64,000 nucleotides of DNA from assembly GCF_014650435.1 (NCBI RefSeq), contig NZ_BMUY01000009.1:372001-436000 (forward strand), read 5' to 3'. Both the position numbers and the translations under genes were made by a program. This DNA is from Streptomyces tendae. Lineage in GTDB: Bacteria; Actinomycetota; Actinomycetes; Streptomycetales; Streptomycetaceae. Positions 23,564-32,637 of this stretch are shown here, one piece after another. Under the pieces are notes generated by a model. It did not search any database, was not told where the DNA came from, and saw only the letters and a list, made by a program, of their open reading frames with translations. Each line of letters opens with the position of its first letter. Position 1 is the first letter of the stretch.

Positions 23564-24982
23564 ATGTTCGATCCGGTCATAGCGCCCAGCGGTACGCTGC
23601 TCGGCCTGCTTCAGCGGGGTCGCGGCGACGGCACGCTGCACGCGCTCACCGCTCCGCGTGCCGAAGCGCTCGCGGCCCTCAACCACTGCGTGCTCCACGA
23701 CCCCCGCCACGACTGGCAGGTCGAGAACCGCTCCCTCTACTACGCCCGCCTCTACCTCGACCTGAACGGCGAGCTGGACGCGATCGAGGCCCACCTCTTC
23801 GACCCCGAGGACGTCCTGGACGCCGACGAGTCGCGCACCGGGCTGGCCCTCGCCGTCCTCGGCCACCTCGCCTCCTACGGCAGGCTGGACGCGCTCCAGC
23901 TGTTGCGCCGGTACGCCGCGCACGGCGTCAACTGGGCGTGGGCCCTGGACGAGCTGGCGCTGCGCGACGACGACGCGGGGCTGCGCGCCCTCGCCGCGCC
24001 CGTCCTGGCCCGCTTCCCGCGCGACGCCGAGGGCGAGGCCGAGCTGGCCGCCGCGGTGCGGGACGCCTTCGAGCCCCGGCCCTGGCGCCTGTGGGCCGAC
24101 GACCCTCGCGAATCGATCGCCACGCGCGTGCGTGCCGCCCAGGAGACGGGCTGTTTCGACCGCTGGCAGCGACAGATGAACTCCACCGGGCCGCGTCCCG
24201 GCTGGAGCGTGCGGGCCGTGTTCGAGTGGGCCGAGCAGGGCGTCGAGCGCGGCACCCCGCTGCACGCGCCGGCCGCGCGCTGCCTCACGGCCGTCGCCGG
24301 GCCCGAGGACCGGCCCGAGATCGTCGAGGCCGCACGGTCTGGCACCGAGGGGGCCCGCTGCACCGCCCTGCGCTATCTCGCCGACAGCAATGATCCCGAT
24401 GTCCTCGACCTGGTCGAGGGAGCCGTGGCCACGGGCTCGACACCGGTCGTGGAGGCCGCCGTCGCCGCCTACGAGCGCATGCGCAGCCTCGCCGCGGTCG
24501 ACCGGGCGCGCGGCTGGGTGCACCGGCCGGACGCGCTGGGGGCCGCCGCCGGACGGGTGCTGGCCTGCCGGGGTGCTGCCCAGGACCGCGACCTCGTGCT
24601 CGCCGCGCTGCGGGAGGCGGTACGCGGCGAAGGCCCCGACGCGCCGACCCTGTGGACCCTCGTCGACGGCACCGGACGGCTCGGCATCGCCTGCGCCGCG
24701 CCCGTACTGCGCCACATCTACCGCGAAACCGCCTCCTCCCACCTGCGCGGCCGGGCCGCCCGCGCGCTGGCCGCCACCGACGCGTCCTTCGCGGCAGGCT
24801 TCGCCATCGAGTGCCTGTGGGACTGCGAGGAGACCACCCGCGAACTCGCCGCCCGGCACGCCGAGACCGGCGACAACCGCGTCGTCGAACGGCTGCGCAG
24901 GCTCGCCGCCGACCCGGCCGAGGAGGACGAGGTCCAGACGGCGGTCCGCAGCCGCTTCGGACCGGACGCGCCCACCGTGTGA
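23564..24982 (+). CDS. HEAT-like repeat protein
   Basis: The 472-aa protein is almost entirely alpha-helical with alternating Ala/Leu-rich helices, e.g. LLRRYAAHGVNWAWALDELAL and RYLADSNDPDVLDLVEGAV, matching HEAT/PBS-type scaffolds. No enzyme motif, signal peptide or membrane helix was seen. It probably mediates protein contacts. ATG 23564 follows GAGG by nine bases. GC-rich palindromes at about 24985-25040 may terminate it. Function unknown. Confidence 0.8.
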   Translation: MFDPVIAPSGTLLGLLQRGRGDGTLHALTAPRAEALAALNHCVLHDPRHDWQVENRSLYYARLYLDLNGELDAIEAHLFDPEDVLDADESRTGLALAVLGHLASYGRLDALQLLRRYAAHGVNWAWALDELALRDDDAGLRALAAPVLARFPRDAEGEAELAAAVRDAFEPRPWRLWADDPRESIATRVRAAQETGCFDRWQRQMNSTGPRPGWSVRAVFEWAEQGVERGTPLHAPAARCLTAVAGPEDRPEIVEAARSGTEGARCTALRYLADSNDPDVLDLVEGAVATGSTPVVEAAVAAYERMRSLAAVDRARGWVHRPDALGAAAGRVLACRGAAQDRDLVLAALREAVRGEGPDAPTLWTLVDGTGRLGIACAAPVLRHIYRETASSHLRGRAARALAATDASFAAGFAIECLWDCEETTRELAARHAETGDNRVVERLRRLAADPAEEDEVQTAVRSRFGPDAPTV

Positions 24983-25204
24983 GGACACCGGGCCCCGGAC
25001 CCCGGACTGCGGGCCTCGGACCCGGGCCCCGGGCACGGGAGTCGGCCGCGGCGGTCGCGCGGGCCGGCGCCAGGGCGGGGGTCCTCCCGGCAGCCCGGGG
25101 TGAACGGCGGATGGCCCGCGGCTCAGGCGGGCGTGGCCGTGGTCCGGCCGGCCGGGTGGGCGGGGCAACGCTCACGGGACGTTCCTCGACCGGAAAGATC
25201 GACG

Positions 25205-25235
25205 TTGACGCGAGCACGTCCAGTCCGGCGACAAC
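25205..25235 (+). promoter_or_regulatory. Promoter of the GT4 pair, probably leaderless
   Basis: TTGACG (25205-25210), a 19-base spacer and GACAAC (25230-25235) end six bases before the ATG at 25242, and no ribosome site is present. This is the typical layout of a leaderless actinomycete transcript. Confidence 0.45.
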
Positions 25236-25241
25236 ACCGGT

Positions 25242-26369
25242 ATGCGAGTCGTCATCGTGACCGAATCCTTTCCCCCCGATGTCAACGGCGTCGCCCACGG
25301 CGCACTCCAGACCGCCCGGCACCTCGTGGGCCGCGGTCACGACTGCGTCGTCGTCGCGCCGGCCACCTCCGGCGCCGACGAGGCGGACGCGTACGCCCCG
25401 TGCCGCGTCGTCCGGATCCCCTCCCTCCCGCTCCCCGGCTACCCGCAGGTCCGCGTCGCCCTGCCCAGCCGGCGGGTCGCCGCCGCGATCGCCGAGCACC
25501 GCGCCGACCTCGTCCACCTGGCGGGGCCCTTCGTCCTCGGCGTCCGTGGCATGGCCGCCGCCGCCCGGCTCGGCGTCCCGGCCGTGGCCGTCTACCAGAC
25601 CGACCTCGCCGGCTACGCCCGTACGTACATGGGGGCGGGCGAAGCGGCCGCCTGGCGGCGCATCCGCTCCGTGCACGCCGCGGCCGACCTCACCCTCGCC
25701 CCGTCCAGCGCCGCCCTGCGCGACCTCAAGGCGCACGGTGTGCCCCGGGTCGAGCTGTGGCCGCGCGGCGTGGACACCGACCGCTTCCGGCCCGACCGGT
25801 GGGACGAGACGCTGCGCCGCACACTCGCCCCGGACGGCGAGCTGATCGTCGGCTACGTCGGCCGCCTCGCCCCCGAGAAGCAGGTGGAGCTGCTGTCCGG
25901 CGCCTGTGCCCTGGACGGCGTGCGCGTCGTGGTCGTGGGCGACGGACCCAGCCGCTCCGGTCTGGAGCAGTCGCTGCCGGGCGCCGTCTTCCTCGGCTGT
26001 CGTACCGGTGACGAACTCGCCCGGGTCTTCGCCTCTCTGGACGTCTTCGTGCACACCGGCCCCTTCGAGACGTTCTGCCAGACCGTGCAGGAGGCCATGG
26101 CGAGCGGTGTGCCCGTCGTCGCCCCCGCGGCGGGCGGACCGCTGGACCTCGTGGCCCACGGCCGCACCGGCCTGCTCGTGCCGCCGCGCGACGCCGCCGC
26201 CGTACGGGACGCCGTGTGGTCCCTGTCCGCGGACCCCGGGCTGCGCGGCGCCTACGGTGCGGCCGGGAGAGCCGCCGTGGAGGGACGCACCTGGGCGGCC
26301 GTCGGCGACCGGCTGATCGGGCACTACACGGACGTGCTCGCCTCCCGGAAGGCGGTGCTGGCGGCATGA
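25242..26369 (+). CDS. GT4 glycosyltransferase, mannosyltransferase-like
   Basis: The 375-aa protein begins with TESFPPDVNGVAHGALQTARHL, the GT4 glycine-rich acceptor loop, and has VGRLAPEKQVELL and the donor-site GPFETFCQTVQEAMASGVPVVA with the EX7E-type acidic pair. It resembles GDP-mannose-dependent alpha-mannosyltransferases (MgtA/PimB-like) of actinobacteria. It probably acts on a lipid or glycan at the inner face of the membrane. The stop overlaps the next GT gene as ATGA, so the two are translationally coupled. Confidence 0.88.
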   Translation: MRVVIVTESFPPDVNGVAHGALQTARHLVGRGHDCVVVAPATSGADEADAYAPCRVVRIPSLPLPGYPQVRVALPSRRVAAAIAEHRADLVHLAGPFVLGVRGMAAAARLGVPAVAVYQTDLAGYARTYMGAGEAAAWRRIRSVHAAADLTLAPSSAALRDLKAHGVPRVELWPRGVDTDRFRPDRWDETLRRTLAPDGELIVGYVGRLAPEKQVELLSGACALDGVRVVVVGDGPSRSGLEQSLPGAVFLGCRTGDELARVFASLDVFVHTGPFETFCQTVQEAMASGVPVVAPAAGGPLDLVAHGRTGLLVPPRDAAAVRDAVWSLSADPGLRGAYGAAGRAAVEGRTWAAVGDRLIGHYTDVLASRKAVLAA

Positions 26370-27523
26370 GCGCGCTGCGCATCGTCCGGCTCGCCAACTT
26401 CGTCACTCCCGCGTCCGGCGGACTGCGCACCGCGCTGCGCGAGCTGGGCAGGGGGTACCGCGCGGCCGGACACGAGCCGGTTCTCGTCGTCCCCGGCCCC
26501 TGCGCCGACGACCGGGAGACCGAACAGGGCCGGGTGATCACGCTCCCGGGGCGTCTGCTGCCGGGTACCGGTGGATACCGCGTCCTCACCGACGGGCGGC
26601 GTGTGGCCGCCCTGCTGGAGGAGCTGGCCCCCGACCGCCTGGAGGTGTCCGACCGCACCACCCTGCGCTGGACCGGCAGGTGGGCCCGGCGGGCCAGGGT
26701 CCCCGCCGTGATGGTCTCCCACGAGACCACCGACGGCGTGCTGCGCACCTGGGGCCTGCCCGAAGGCGCCGCCCGGCGCACCGCCGACGCCCTCAACGTC
26801 CGTACGGCGCACGCCTACGCGCGCGTGGTGTGCACCACGGAGTTCGCCGAGCGGGAGTTCGTCCGCATCGGGGCCCGCAACGTCGTACGGGCCCCGCTCG
26901 GCGTCGACCTCACCGGACGGCACCCCGGGCTGCGCGACCGGGGGACGAGGGCCCGGTACGCGCGCGGGGACGAGACGTTGCTGGTGATGTGCTCCCGGCT
27001 GTCCGTGGAGAAGCGGCCCGGCACGGCCCTCGACGCGCTGGCGGAGCTCCGGCGGCGCCGCGGGCGGGCGGTGCTGGTGGTGGCCGGTGACGGGCCGCTG
27101 CGCCCGCGGCTCGAACAGCGGGCGCGGGACCAAGGGCTTCCGGTGACCTTCCTCGGCCACGTCGCCGACCCCCGGCTGCTCGGTGCCCTCCAGGCGTCGG
27201 CCGACGTGTGTCTGGCCCCGGGACCGGCCGAGACCTTCGGGCTCGCCGCACTGGAGGCGATGGCCTGCGGTACGCCCGTGGTGGCGAGCGCGTCCTCGGC
27301 CCTGCCCGAGGTGATCGGCGCGGCCGGGGCCGTTGCCGCCGACCGTGCGGTTGCCTTCGCGGACGCCGTGGAACTGCTCCTGGCACGCCGGGAGACGGAC
27401 CGGCGGGCGGCGGCACGCGCGCGTGCCGAGTGCTTCGGCTGGAGTACGGCCGTCGAGGCGTTCCTGGCAGCGCACGACGCGCCCTTCCCTGCGCACCCGG
27501 TGCTGCCGGAGGCCGTGTCCTGA
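26366..27523 (+). CDS. Second GT4 glycosyltransferase
   Basis: The 385-aa protein has the same GT-B fold: NFVTPASGGLRTALREL (acceptor loop), CSRLSVEKRPGTALDAL and PGPAETFGLAALEAMACGTPVVAS (donor loop with acidic pair). It is only moderately similar to the preceding GT, so the two probably add different residues to the same acceptor. ATG 26366 overlaps the previous stop. No third enzyme follows; a 520-base gene-poor stretch comes next. Confidence 0.88.
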   Translation: MSALRIVRLANFVTPASGGLRTALRELGRGYRAAGHEPVLVVPGPCADDRETEQGRVITLPGRLLPGTGGYRVLTDGRRVAALLEELAPDRLEVSDRTTLRWTGRWARRARVPAVMVSHETTDGVLRTWGLPEGAARRTADALNVRTAHAYARVVCTTEFAEREFVRIGARNVVRAPLGVDLTGRHPGLRDRGTRARYARGDETLLVMCSRLSVEKRPGTALDALAELRRRRGRAVLVVAGDGPLRPRLEQRARDQGLPVTFLGHVADPRLLGALQASADVCLAPGPAETFGLAALEAMACGTPVVASASSALPEVIGAAGAVAADRAVAFADAVELLLARRETDRRAAARARAECFGWSTAVEAFLAAHDAPFPAHPVLPEAVS

Positions 27524-28043
27524 GCCGCGGTCCTGAGCCGCGCCCGCTCCGCGGCCCGGCAACCCGGGACGCGCCCGCCGCGCCCCTTCGCGGCGCTGCC
27601 TGCCGCCGGGCCCCGCGCACAAGGCCGACTCCGGACTGCGGCCCTTCTGCACGCCGCCGATGTGTCGCATGCGCCGGCGTGCGGCGTGGGTGGCTCGCGT
27701 TGTGTGGTTTGCCGCGCGGGCGGGTGCGGTGCTGCTCGCCCGTGCGGGTTCCGTGTACGGCGTCGACCCGCCGCGCGGGCCCGTCCTTCGCGCCGGGCCC
27801 GCCTACGGCCTCGGGCCTGGCCCGGGGCACCGCTGCTCTCCGCTGAGGTGCCGTGTGTTCCCGTGCGTGTCGCAGGCGGGCCGCCCTGTGCGGTCCGCCC
27901 GAGGCGAACCCGGTGCTCGCCGCGTGCTGGGCACCGGCTGCTGGGTTCGCCGTGCGGTCGGCGGCACCGCGTGTCGACGCAAGTCGGTTCTGGCGCCCGT
28001 GGTCAGGACGGTCCCGGACTCGCCCACCCCGACGGGCGGGGGG
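27524..28043. other. Gene-poor intergenic stretch
   Basis: About 520 bases separate the second GT stop and the pxpC stop (convergent). Frames through it are open only because of GC content and show Arg/Pro/Ala-rich, protein-unlike translations. CGCGGGCCCG and GCCGGGCCCGC palindromes (about 27770-27805) could terminate transcription from either side. I see no gene, RNA or mobile element. Confidence 0.6.
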
Positions 28044-28913
28044 TCAGCGCCTGCGTACCGCCATGAAGTGCACCGGGGTGCCGGGAACCGCCTGGGCGGC
28101 CGCCGGGAGGTCGAGGGTGCGCACGACGCCGATCACCGGATAGCCGCCGGTCGTCGGGTGGTCGGCCAGGAAGACCACCGGCATGCCGTCGGGCGGCACC
28201 TGCACCGCGCCCAGCACCGTGCCCTCGCTGGGGAGTTCGCCCGGGCGGGCGCGTTCCAGCGAGGGGCCGTCGACCCGCAGGCCGATGCGGTTGCTCGCCG
28301 ACGACACCCGGTACGCGCCCGAGGTGAAGGCCCGTACCGCCTCCGGAGTGAACCAGTCGGCACGCGGACCCGGCGTCACTCGCAGCACCAGCTCCGCCGG
28401 GGGCGCCGGCTGCGGGGCGACGTCCACGCGCGCGTGCCGCCCGCCGGGTCGTCCCAGGGGAAGTACCGTTCCGTCGGCGAGGGGCGGCGGGCCGAGGCCG
28501 GAGAGCAGGTCGGTGGAGCGGCTGCCGAGGACCGGCTCGACCAGGACGCCGCCGGAGACGGCCACGTAGGAGCGCACCCCGGAGTCGGCCGCCCCGACGT
28601 CGAGCACCGCTCCGGCCGGTACGTGAACGGGAGCGGCCCAGGGCACCGGTCGCCCGTCCACCGTCACCGGGCAGGGGGCGCCGCCGACCGCCACCGTCAC
28701 CGCGCAGCGGGGGCGCAGGGTGCAGCCGGTGAGCGTGGTCTCCAGGACGGCGGCCCCGGGGGGATTGCCCACCAGCCGGTTGACCAGCGCCGCCGCGGGC
28801 GCGTCGAGCGCCCCGGAACGCGGGACGCCGAGATGGGCGTGACCGGGCCGGCCCCGGTCCTGCACGGTGGTGAGGGCCCCGGCGCGGACGACGGCGAGCG
28901 CACGGTCCGTCAT
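28044..28913 (-). CDS. pxpC: 5-oxoprolinase subunit PxpC (KipA family)
   Basis: The 289-aa protein is the biotin-dependent-carboxylase-like KipA/PxpC fold: LTTVQDRGRPGHAHLGVPRSGALD near the start, ETTLTGCTL, YVAVSGG and a C-terminal HPTTGGYPVIG. With PxpA and PxpB it hydrolyses 5-oxoproline to glutamate at the expense of ATP, removing the spontaneous cyclisation product of glutamine/glutamate. ATG 28913 overlaps the pxpB stop as ATGA. It is the last gene of the cassette. Confidence 0.92.
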   Translation of the reverse strand: MTDRALAVVRAGALTTVQDRGRPGHAHLGVPRSGALDAPAAALVNRLVGNPPGAAVLETTLTGCTLRPRCAVTVAVGGAPCPVTVDGRPVPWAAPVHVPAGAVLDVGAADSGVRSYVAVSGGVLVEPVLGSRSTDLLSGLGPPPLADGTVLPLGRPGGRHARVDVAPQPAPPAELVLRVTPGPRADWFTPEAVRAFTSGAYRVSSASNRIGLRVDGPSLERARPGELPSEGTVLGAVQVPPDGMPVVFLADHPTTGGYPVIGVVRTLDLPAAAQAVPGTPVHFMAVRRR

Positions 28914-29536
28914 GAACCCCCCTGGCGTCCTCGGGGGACGAACCGCACGCGCGTGCCGGGCGACAGCAGCGCCGCCGGCACCCGTCGGTGGTCCCACAGC
29001 ACGGCATCCGTGGAGCCGATCAACTGCCAGCCGCCCGGCGACGAGCGCGGATACACGCCCGTGTACGGCCCCGCCAGCGCCACCGAACCGGCCGGAACGG
29101 CGGTGCGCGGGGTGTCCCGGCGCGGCATGTCGTAGCGCGCCGGGAGGCCGGTCAGATAGCCGAAGCCCGGTGCGAACCCGCAGAAGGCGACCCGGAACTC
29201 GGTGCCCGCGTGGACGCGTGCCACCTCGTCCGCCGCGACGTCCCAGTGCGCCGCCACCTCGGCCAGGTCCGGGCCGTCGTAGCGGACCGGGATCTCGACG
29301 ACGTGCCCCGCGCGCGGGGGAGCCGGCGGCACCTCGGCGGCCCTCAGTTCGGACGCGAGCCCGACCGGGTCGGTGAGACCGTCGAGGAGGACGGTGCGCG
29401 CCGCCGGGACGATCTCCCGGGCCGCGAGCCTGCCCTCCGCGCGGCGCCGCGACAGCTCGGCGTGCCACGCCTCGGCCTCCTCGCCCGAGGACACCTCGAC
29501 GAGCAGGGCGTCGTCGCCGACCGGCAGGACGTTCAC
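28910..29536 (-). CDS. pxpB: 5-oxoprolinase subunit PxpB (KipI family)
   Basis: The 208-aa protein shows the KipI/allophanate hydrolase subunit 1 features: VGDDALLVE at the N-terminus, IPVRYDGPDLAEVA, and the C-terminal cyclophilin-like domain with FCGFAPGFGYLTGLP and RSSPGGWQLIG. GTG 29536 overlaps the pxpA stop as GTGA and its own stop overlaps pxpC as ATGA, so the three subunits are tightly coupled, as expected for a stoichiometric complex. Confidence 0.93.
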   Translation of the reverse strand: MNVLPVGDDALLVEVSSGEEAEAWHAELSRRRAEGRLAAREIVPAARTVLLDGLTDPVGLASELRAAEVPPAPPRAGHVVEIPVRYDGPDLAEVAAHWDVAADEVARVHAGTEFRVAFCGFAPGFGYLTGLPARYDMPRRDTPRTAVPAGSVALAGPYTGVYPRSSPGGWQLIGSTDAVLWDHRRVPAALLSPGTRVRFVPRGRQGGS

Positions 29537-30291
29537 GCGAAGGCCTCCACCCGGACGCCCGACGCCTCCAGGCGCTCCCGGACCCGGCGCGCCAGCTCCA
29601 CCGCCCCCGGCGTGTCGCCGTGCACGCACAGGGAACGCGCCCGCACCTCGACCGGCACGCCCGAACGGGCGGTGACCGTACCGGAGCGGGCCATCCCGAC
29701 CGCGCGTTCCACGACGGCGTCCGGGTCGGCGATCACGGCGCCCTCCTGCCCGCGCGGCACGAGCGTCCCCCCGTCCGTGTAGGCACGGTCCGCGAACGCC
29801 TCCGCGACGACCGGCAGCCCCGCCCGCCCGGCCCGTTCCAGCACGCGCGAGCCGGGCAGCCCGAGGACGGGCAGGGCACCGCCCGCCAGGAGCACCCCGT
29901 CGACCACCGCGGCGGCCTGCTCCTCGTCCCCGACCACCCGGTTGTAGAGGGCGCCGTGCGGTTTGACGTACGCCACGCGCGTGCCCGCCGCCCGGGCGAA
30001 GACCTCCAGGGCGCCGATCTGGTAGGCCACCTCGGCCGCCAGCTCGGCGGACGGCACGTCCATCGCGCGCCGCCCGAAACCGGCCAGGTCCCGGTAGGAG
30101 ACCTGGGCGCCGATCGTCACGCCCCGCTCCGCCGCCCACTCGCACACCCGGCGCATCGTGGCCGGGTCCCCGGCGTGGAAGCCGCAGGCGACGTTGGCAC
30201 TGGTGACGACGGACAGCAGTCCCTCGTCCTCGGTGAGCCGCCAGCGGCCGAAACCCTCGCCGAGGTCCGCGTTCAGGTCCATCGGGGTCAT
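29533..30291 (-). CDS. pxpA: 5-oxoprolinase subunit PxpA (LamB/YcsF family)
   Basis: The 252-aa protein has the family signature DLNADLGEGFGRW at the N-terminus, VTSANVACGFHAGDP and YVKPHGALYNRV. It is the third 5-oxoprolinase subunit. ATG 30291 was chosen (GGAGACACTGGGGAC upstream); ATG 30282 is possible. It starts 64 bases after the stop of the DUF1445 gene on the same strand. Confidence 0.94.
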   Translation of the reverse strand: MTPMDLNADLGEGFGRWRLTEDEGLLSVVTSANVACGFHAGDPATMRRVCEWAAERGVTIGAQVSYRDLAGFGRRAMDVPSAELAAEVAYQIGALEVFARAAGTRVAYVKPHGALYNRVVGDEEQAAAVVDGVLLAGGALPVLGLPGSRVLERAGRAGLPVVAEAFADRAYTDGGTLVPRGQEGAVIADPDAVVERAVGMARSGTVTARSGVPVEVRARSLCVHGDTPGAVELARRVRERLEASGVRVEAFA

Positions 30292-30355
30292 GTCCCCAGT
30301 GTCTCCGAAGTCGCGTGCCGCGGGCGGTCCCGCACCCGCGCCGTGGCACGCGGGA

Positions 30356-31189
30356 TCACGCCACGCGGTACTGCTCGTCACGGGCGTCGGTGAGGAACAT
30401 CTGCCCCGGCGCGTGGGTGAGCGCGAACGGCGGCCGGGAGGCCATGACCGCCGCCTGCGGGGTCACGCCGCAGGCCCAGAACACCGGGATGTCGTCCGCC
30501 CCGAGGTTCACCGCGTCGCCGAAATCCGGCCGGTCCAGGTCGTCGATGCCCAGCGCCGACGGGTCGCCGCAGTGCACCGGGCTGCCGTGCACCGCCGGGA
30601 GCAGACTGCTCTCGCGGATCGCCGCCGACAGGTGCGCGGGCGGCACCGGACGCATCGACACCACCATCGGCCCGCGCAGCCGCCCGGCCGGACGGCACCG
30701 GCGGGAGGTGACGTACATCGGGACGTTGCGGCCCTGCTCGACGTGCCGGATCGGGACGCCCGCCGAGGCCAGCGCCCACTCGAAGGTGAAGCTGCACCCG
30801 ATCAGGAACGTCACCAGGTCGTCCCGCCAGTGCTCCAGCACGTCCGTCGGCTCGTCCACCAGCTCGCCGTCCCGCCACACCCGGTAGCGCGGCAGATCGG
30901 TGCGCAGGTCCGCGCCGTCGGCGAGCACGGTGGTCCAGCCCCCGGCGTCGGTGACGTCCAGCACCGGGCAGGGCTGCGGGTTGCGGGTGCAGAACAGCAG
31001 CATGTCGTAGGCCCAGTCGGCGGGCACCGAGATCAGGTTGGCCTGGGTGTGGCCGGCGGCGACCCCGGCCGTGGGGCCCGTCAGCCCCTTCCGGAAGCGG
31101 GCGCGGGCCGTTTTCGGGCTCCACGCGTGCGCGTGCTCGTCGACGAGGGCGAGCGGCCGGTCCCCGGTCGCGGGGTGCGGACGGTTCAT
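30356..31189 (-). CDS. DUF1445 (YcsI-like) putative hydro-lyase
   Basis: The 277-aa protein matches the DUF1445/YcsI family: GHTQANLISVPADWAYD near the N-terminus, FLIGCSFTFEWAL, RNVPMYVT, FWACGVTPQAA and the ending APGQMFLTD. B. subtilis ycsI lies in the ycsF-kipI-kipA cluster, and DUF1445 forms the N-terminal part of mammalian D-glutamate cyclase, which makes 5-oxo-D-proline. This suggests a step between D-glutamate and 5-oxoproline, but the activity of stand-alone DUF1445 is unproven. ATG 31189 overlaps the MFS stop as ATGA. Confidence 0.88.
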   Translation of the reverse strand: MNRPHPATGDRPLALVDEHAHAWSPKTARARFRKGLTGPTAGVAAGHTQANLISVPADWAYDMLLFCTRNPQPCPVLDVTDAGGWTTVLADGADLRTDLPRYRVWRDGELVDEPTDVLEHWRDDLVTFLIGCSFTFEWALASAGVPIRHVEQGRNVPMYVTSRRCRPAGRLRGPMVVSMRPVPPAHLSAAIRESSLLPAVHGSPVHCGDPSALGIDDLDRPDFGDAVNLGADDIPVFWACGVTPQAAVMASRPPFALTHAPGQMFLTDARDEQYRVA

Positions 31190-32508
31190 GCCAGTTCCTT
31201 TCCGCGGGTCTCCGGCAGCCCCAGCAGGGCCAGTGCCGCGATGCCGTAGCCGATGGCGCCGAAGACCAGCGCGCCGCCCACGCCCCAGCTGTCGGCGAGG
31301 AAGCCCACCGTGGTGGGGAAGACGGCACCCACGGCGCGTCCGGTGTTGTACGTGAAGCCCTGGCCCGCGCCCCGCACAGCCGTCGGGTACAGCTCGCTCA
31401 GGTACGAACCGAACCCGCTGAAGATGGCCGACATGCAGAAGCCGAGCGGGAAACCCAGCACAAGGAGCAGGGTGTTGGCGCCGCTGGGAATGTTGGCGTA
31501 CGCCAGGATGCAGACCGCCGACAGCAGTGCGAAGAGCCAGATGTTGCGCCTGCGGCCGAGCACGTCGGTGAGCACACCGCCGGTGAGGTAGCCCAGGAAG
31601 GCACCCGAGATGAGGAACGTCAGATAGCCGCCGGTGCCGACCACCGACAGGTCGCGCTCGTCCTTCAGATACGTCGGAACCCAGGTGGCGAGGGTGTAGT
31701 AGCCGCCCTGGACGCCGGTGGAGAGCAGGCTCGCGAAGAGCGTGACGCGCAGCAGCCCCGGCGAGTCCGCCGTGCCCGGCTTGAAGATCGCCGCGAACGA
31801 ACCCTTGCCGCCACCCTTCTCCCGGACCTCGGCGGCCCGCGGCGCGTCCTGGACGCTGCGCCGCACCCACACCACGAGCAGCGCGGGCAGTGCACCGGTC
31901 CAGAACATGACACGCCAGGCCAGGTCGTCCGCGGCGAGCGAGAAGACCAGCGTGTACACCACCACCGCGAGCGCCCAGCCCACGGCCCACGAGCTCTGGA
32001 TCGCGCCGAGCGTGCGCCCGCGGTGCCTGGGACTCGCGTACTCGGCCACCAGGATGGCGCCGACCGCCCACTCGCCGCCGAAGCCGAGACCCTGGAGGGC
32101 GCGGAAGACGAGCAGCGTCTCGTAGTTGGGCGCGAAACCGCAGGCCACCGTGAAGACGGCGTAGGTGATCACGGTGAGCAGCAGCGCCCTGACCCGGCCG
32201 ACGCGGTCCGCCAGCACACCCGCGAGCGCGCCGCCGATCGCCGAGACGACCAGCGTGACCGTCGTGAGCAGGCCGGTCTGACCGCTGTCCAGACCGAAGT
32301 ACGCGGCCAGCGCGACCATGGTCAGCGGCAGCGTGAAGTAGTCGTACGAATCGAGGGCGTAGCCGCCGAACGCGCCGCCGAAGGCCCGGCGGCCCCGCGG
32401 GCCGAGGGCTCGCAGCCAGCCGAACGGACCGCCTTCCGGGGGGCGTTCGCCCGCGCCGGGACGGCGGATGTCGGCGGGGAGGGCCGACGGGGAAGGGGGT
32501 GTGCTCAT
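31186..32508 (-). CDS. MFS transporter of the 5-oxoproline cassette
   Basis: The 440-aa protein has twelve hydrophobic segments, GVLADRVGRVRA (loop 2-3) and FGGEWAVGAILVAEYASPRHRGRTLG (TM4-5, typical of the metabolite:H+ and sialate/lactate symporter branch). It probably imports the cassette's substrate, an organic acid such as 5-oxoproline. In B. subtilis the equivalent position is held by the Nramp-like YcsG. ATG 32508 has GCGAGGTGCACC upstream. It is first in a five-gene operon, divergent from the GntR gene. Confidence 0.88.
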   Translation of the reverse strand: MSTPPSPSALPADIRRPGAGERPPEGGPFGWLRALGPRGRRAFGGAFGGYALDSYDYFTLPLTMVALAAYFGLDSGQTGLLTTVTLVVSAIGGALAGVLADRVGRVRALLLTVITYAVFTVACGFAPNYETLLVFRALQGLGFGGEWAVGAILVAEYASPRHRGRTLGAIQSSWAVGWALAVVVYTLVFSLAADDLAWRVMFWTGALPALLVVWVRRSVQDAPRAAEVREKGGGKGSFAAIFKPGTADSPGLLRVTLFASLLSTGVQGGYYTLATWVPTYLKDERDLSVVGTGGYLTFLISGAFLGYLTGGVLTDVLGRRRNIWLFALLSAVCILAYANIPSGANTLLLVLGFPLGFCMSAIFSGFGSYLSELYPTAVRGAGQGFTYNTGRAVGAVFPTTVGFLADSWGVGGALVFGAIGYGIAALALLGLPETRGKELA

Positions 32509-32570
32509 GGTGCACCTCGCAGGGGGAGGACGGAGAGTGCGGATCGAGCGGGGACTTGAAGGCACCGTAG

Positions 32571-32589
32571 GGGATCGTTCAACGATCCC
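32571..32589. promoter_or_regulatory. GntR/FCD operator between the cassette and its regulator
   Basis: GGGATCGTT-C-AACGATCCC is a perfect 19-bp palindrome and fits the FadR/VanR-type pattern ATNGTNNNACNAT exactly (ATCGTTCAACGAT). It lies between the divergent starts at 32508 and 32638, well placed to control both. Confidence 0.75.
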
Positions 32590-32637
32590 TCAATACCCCT
32601 GTTGTTTCGTTCTGGTATCTGCGATTGAATTCCGGGC

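Noticed and set aside
27660..28043. Possible remnant gene between the GT pair and pxpC
   Set aside because: All frames give low-complexity Arg/Ala/Gly/Pro sequence without motif; treated as non-coding.
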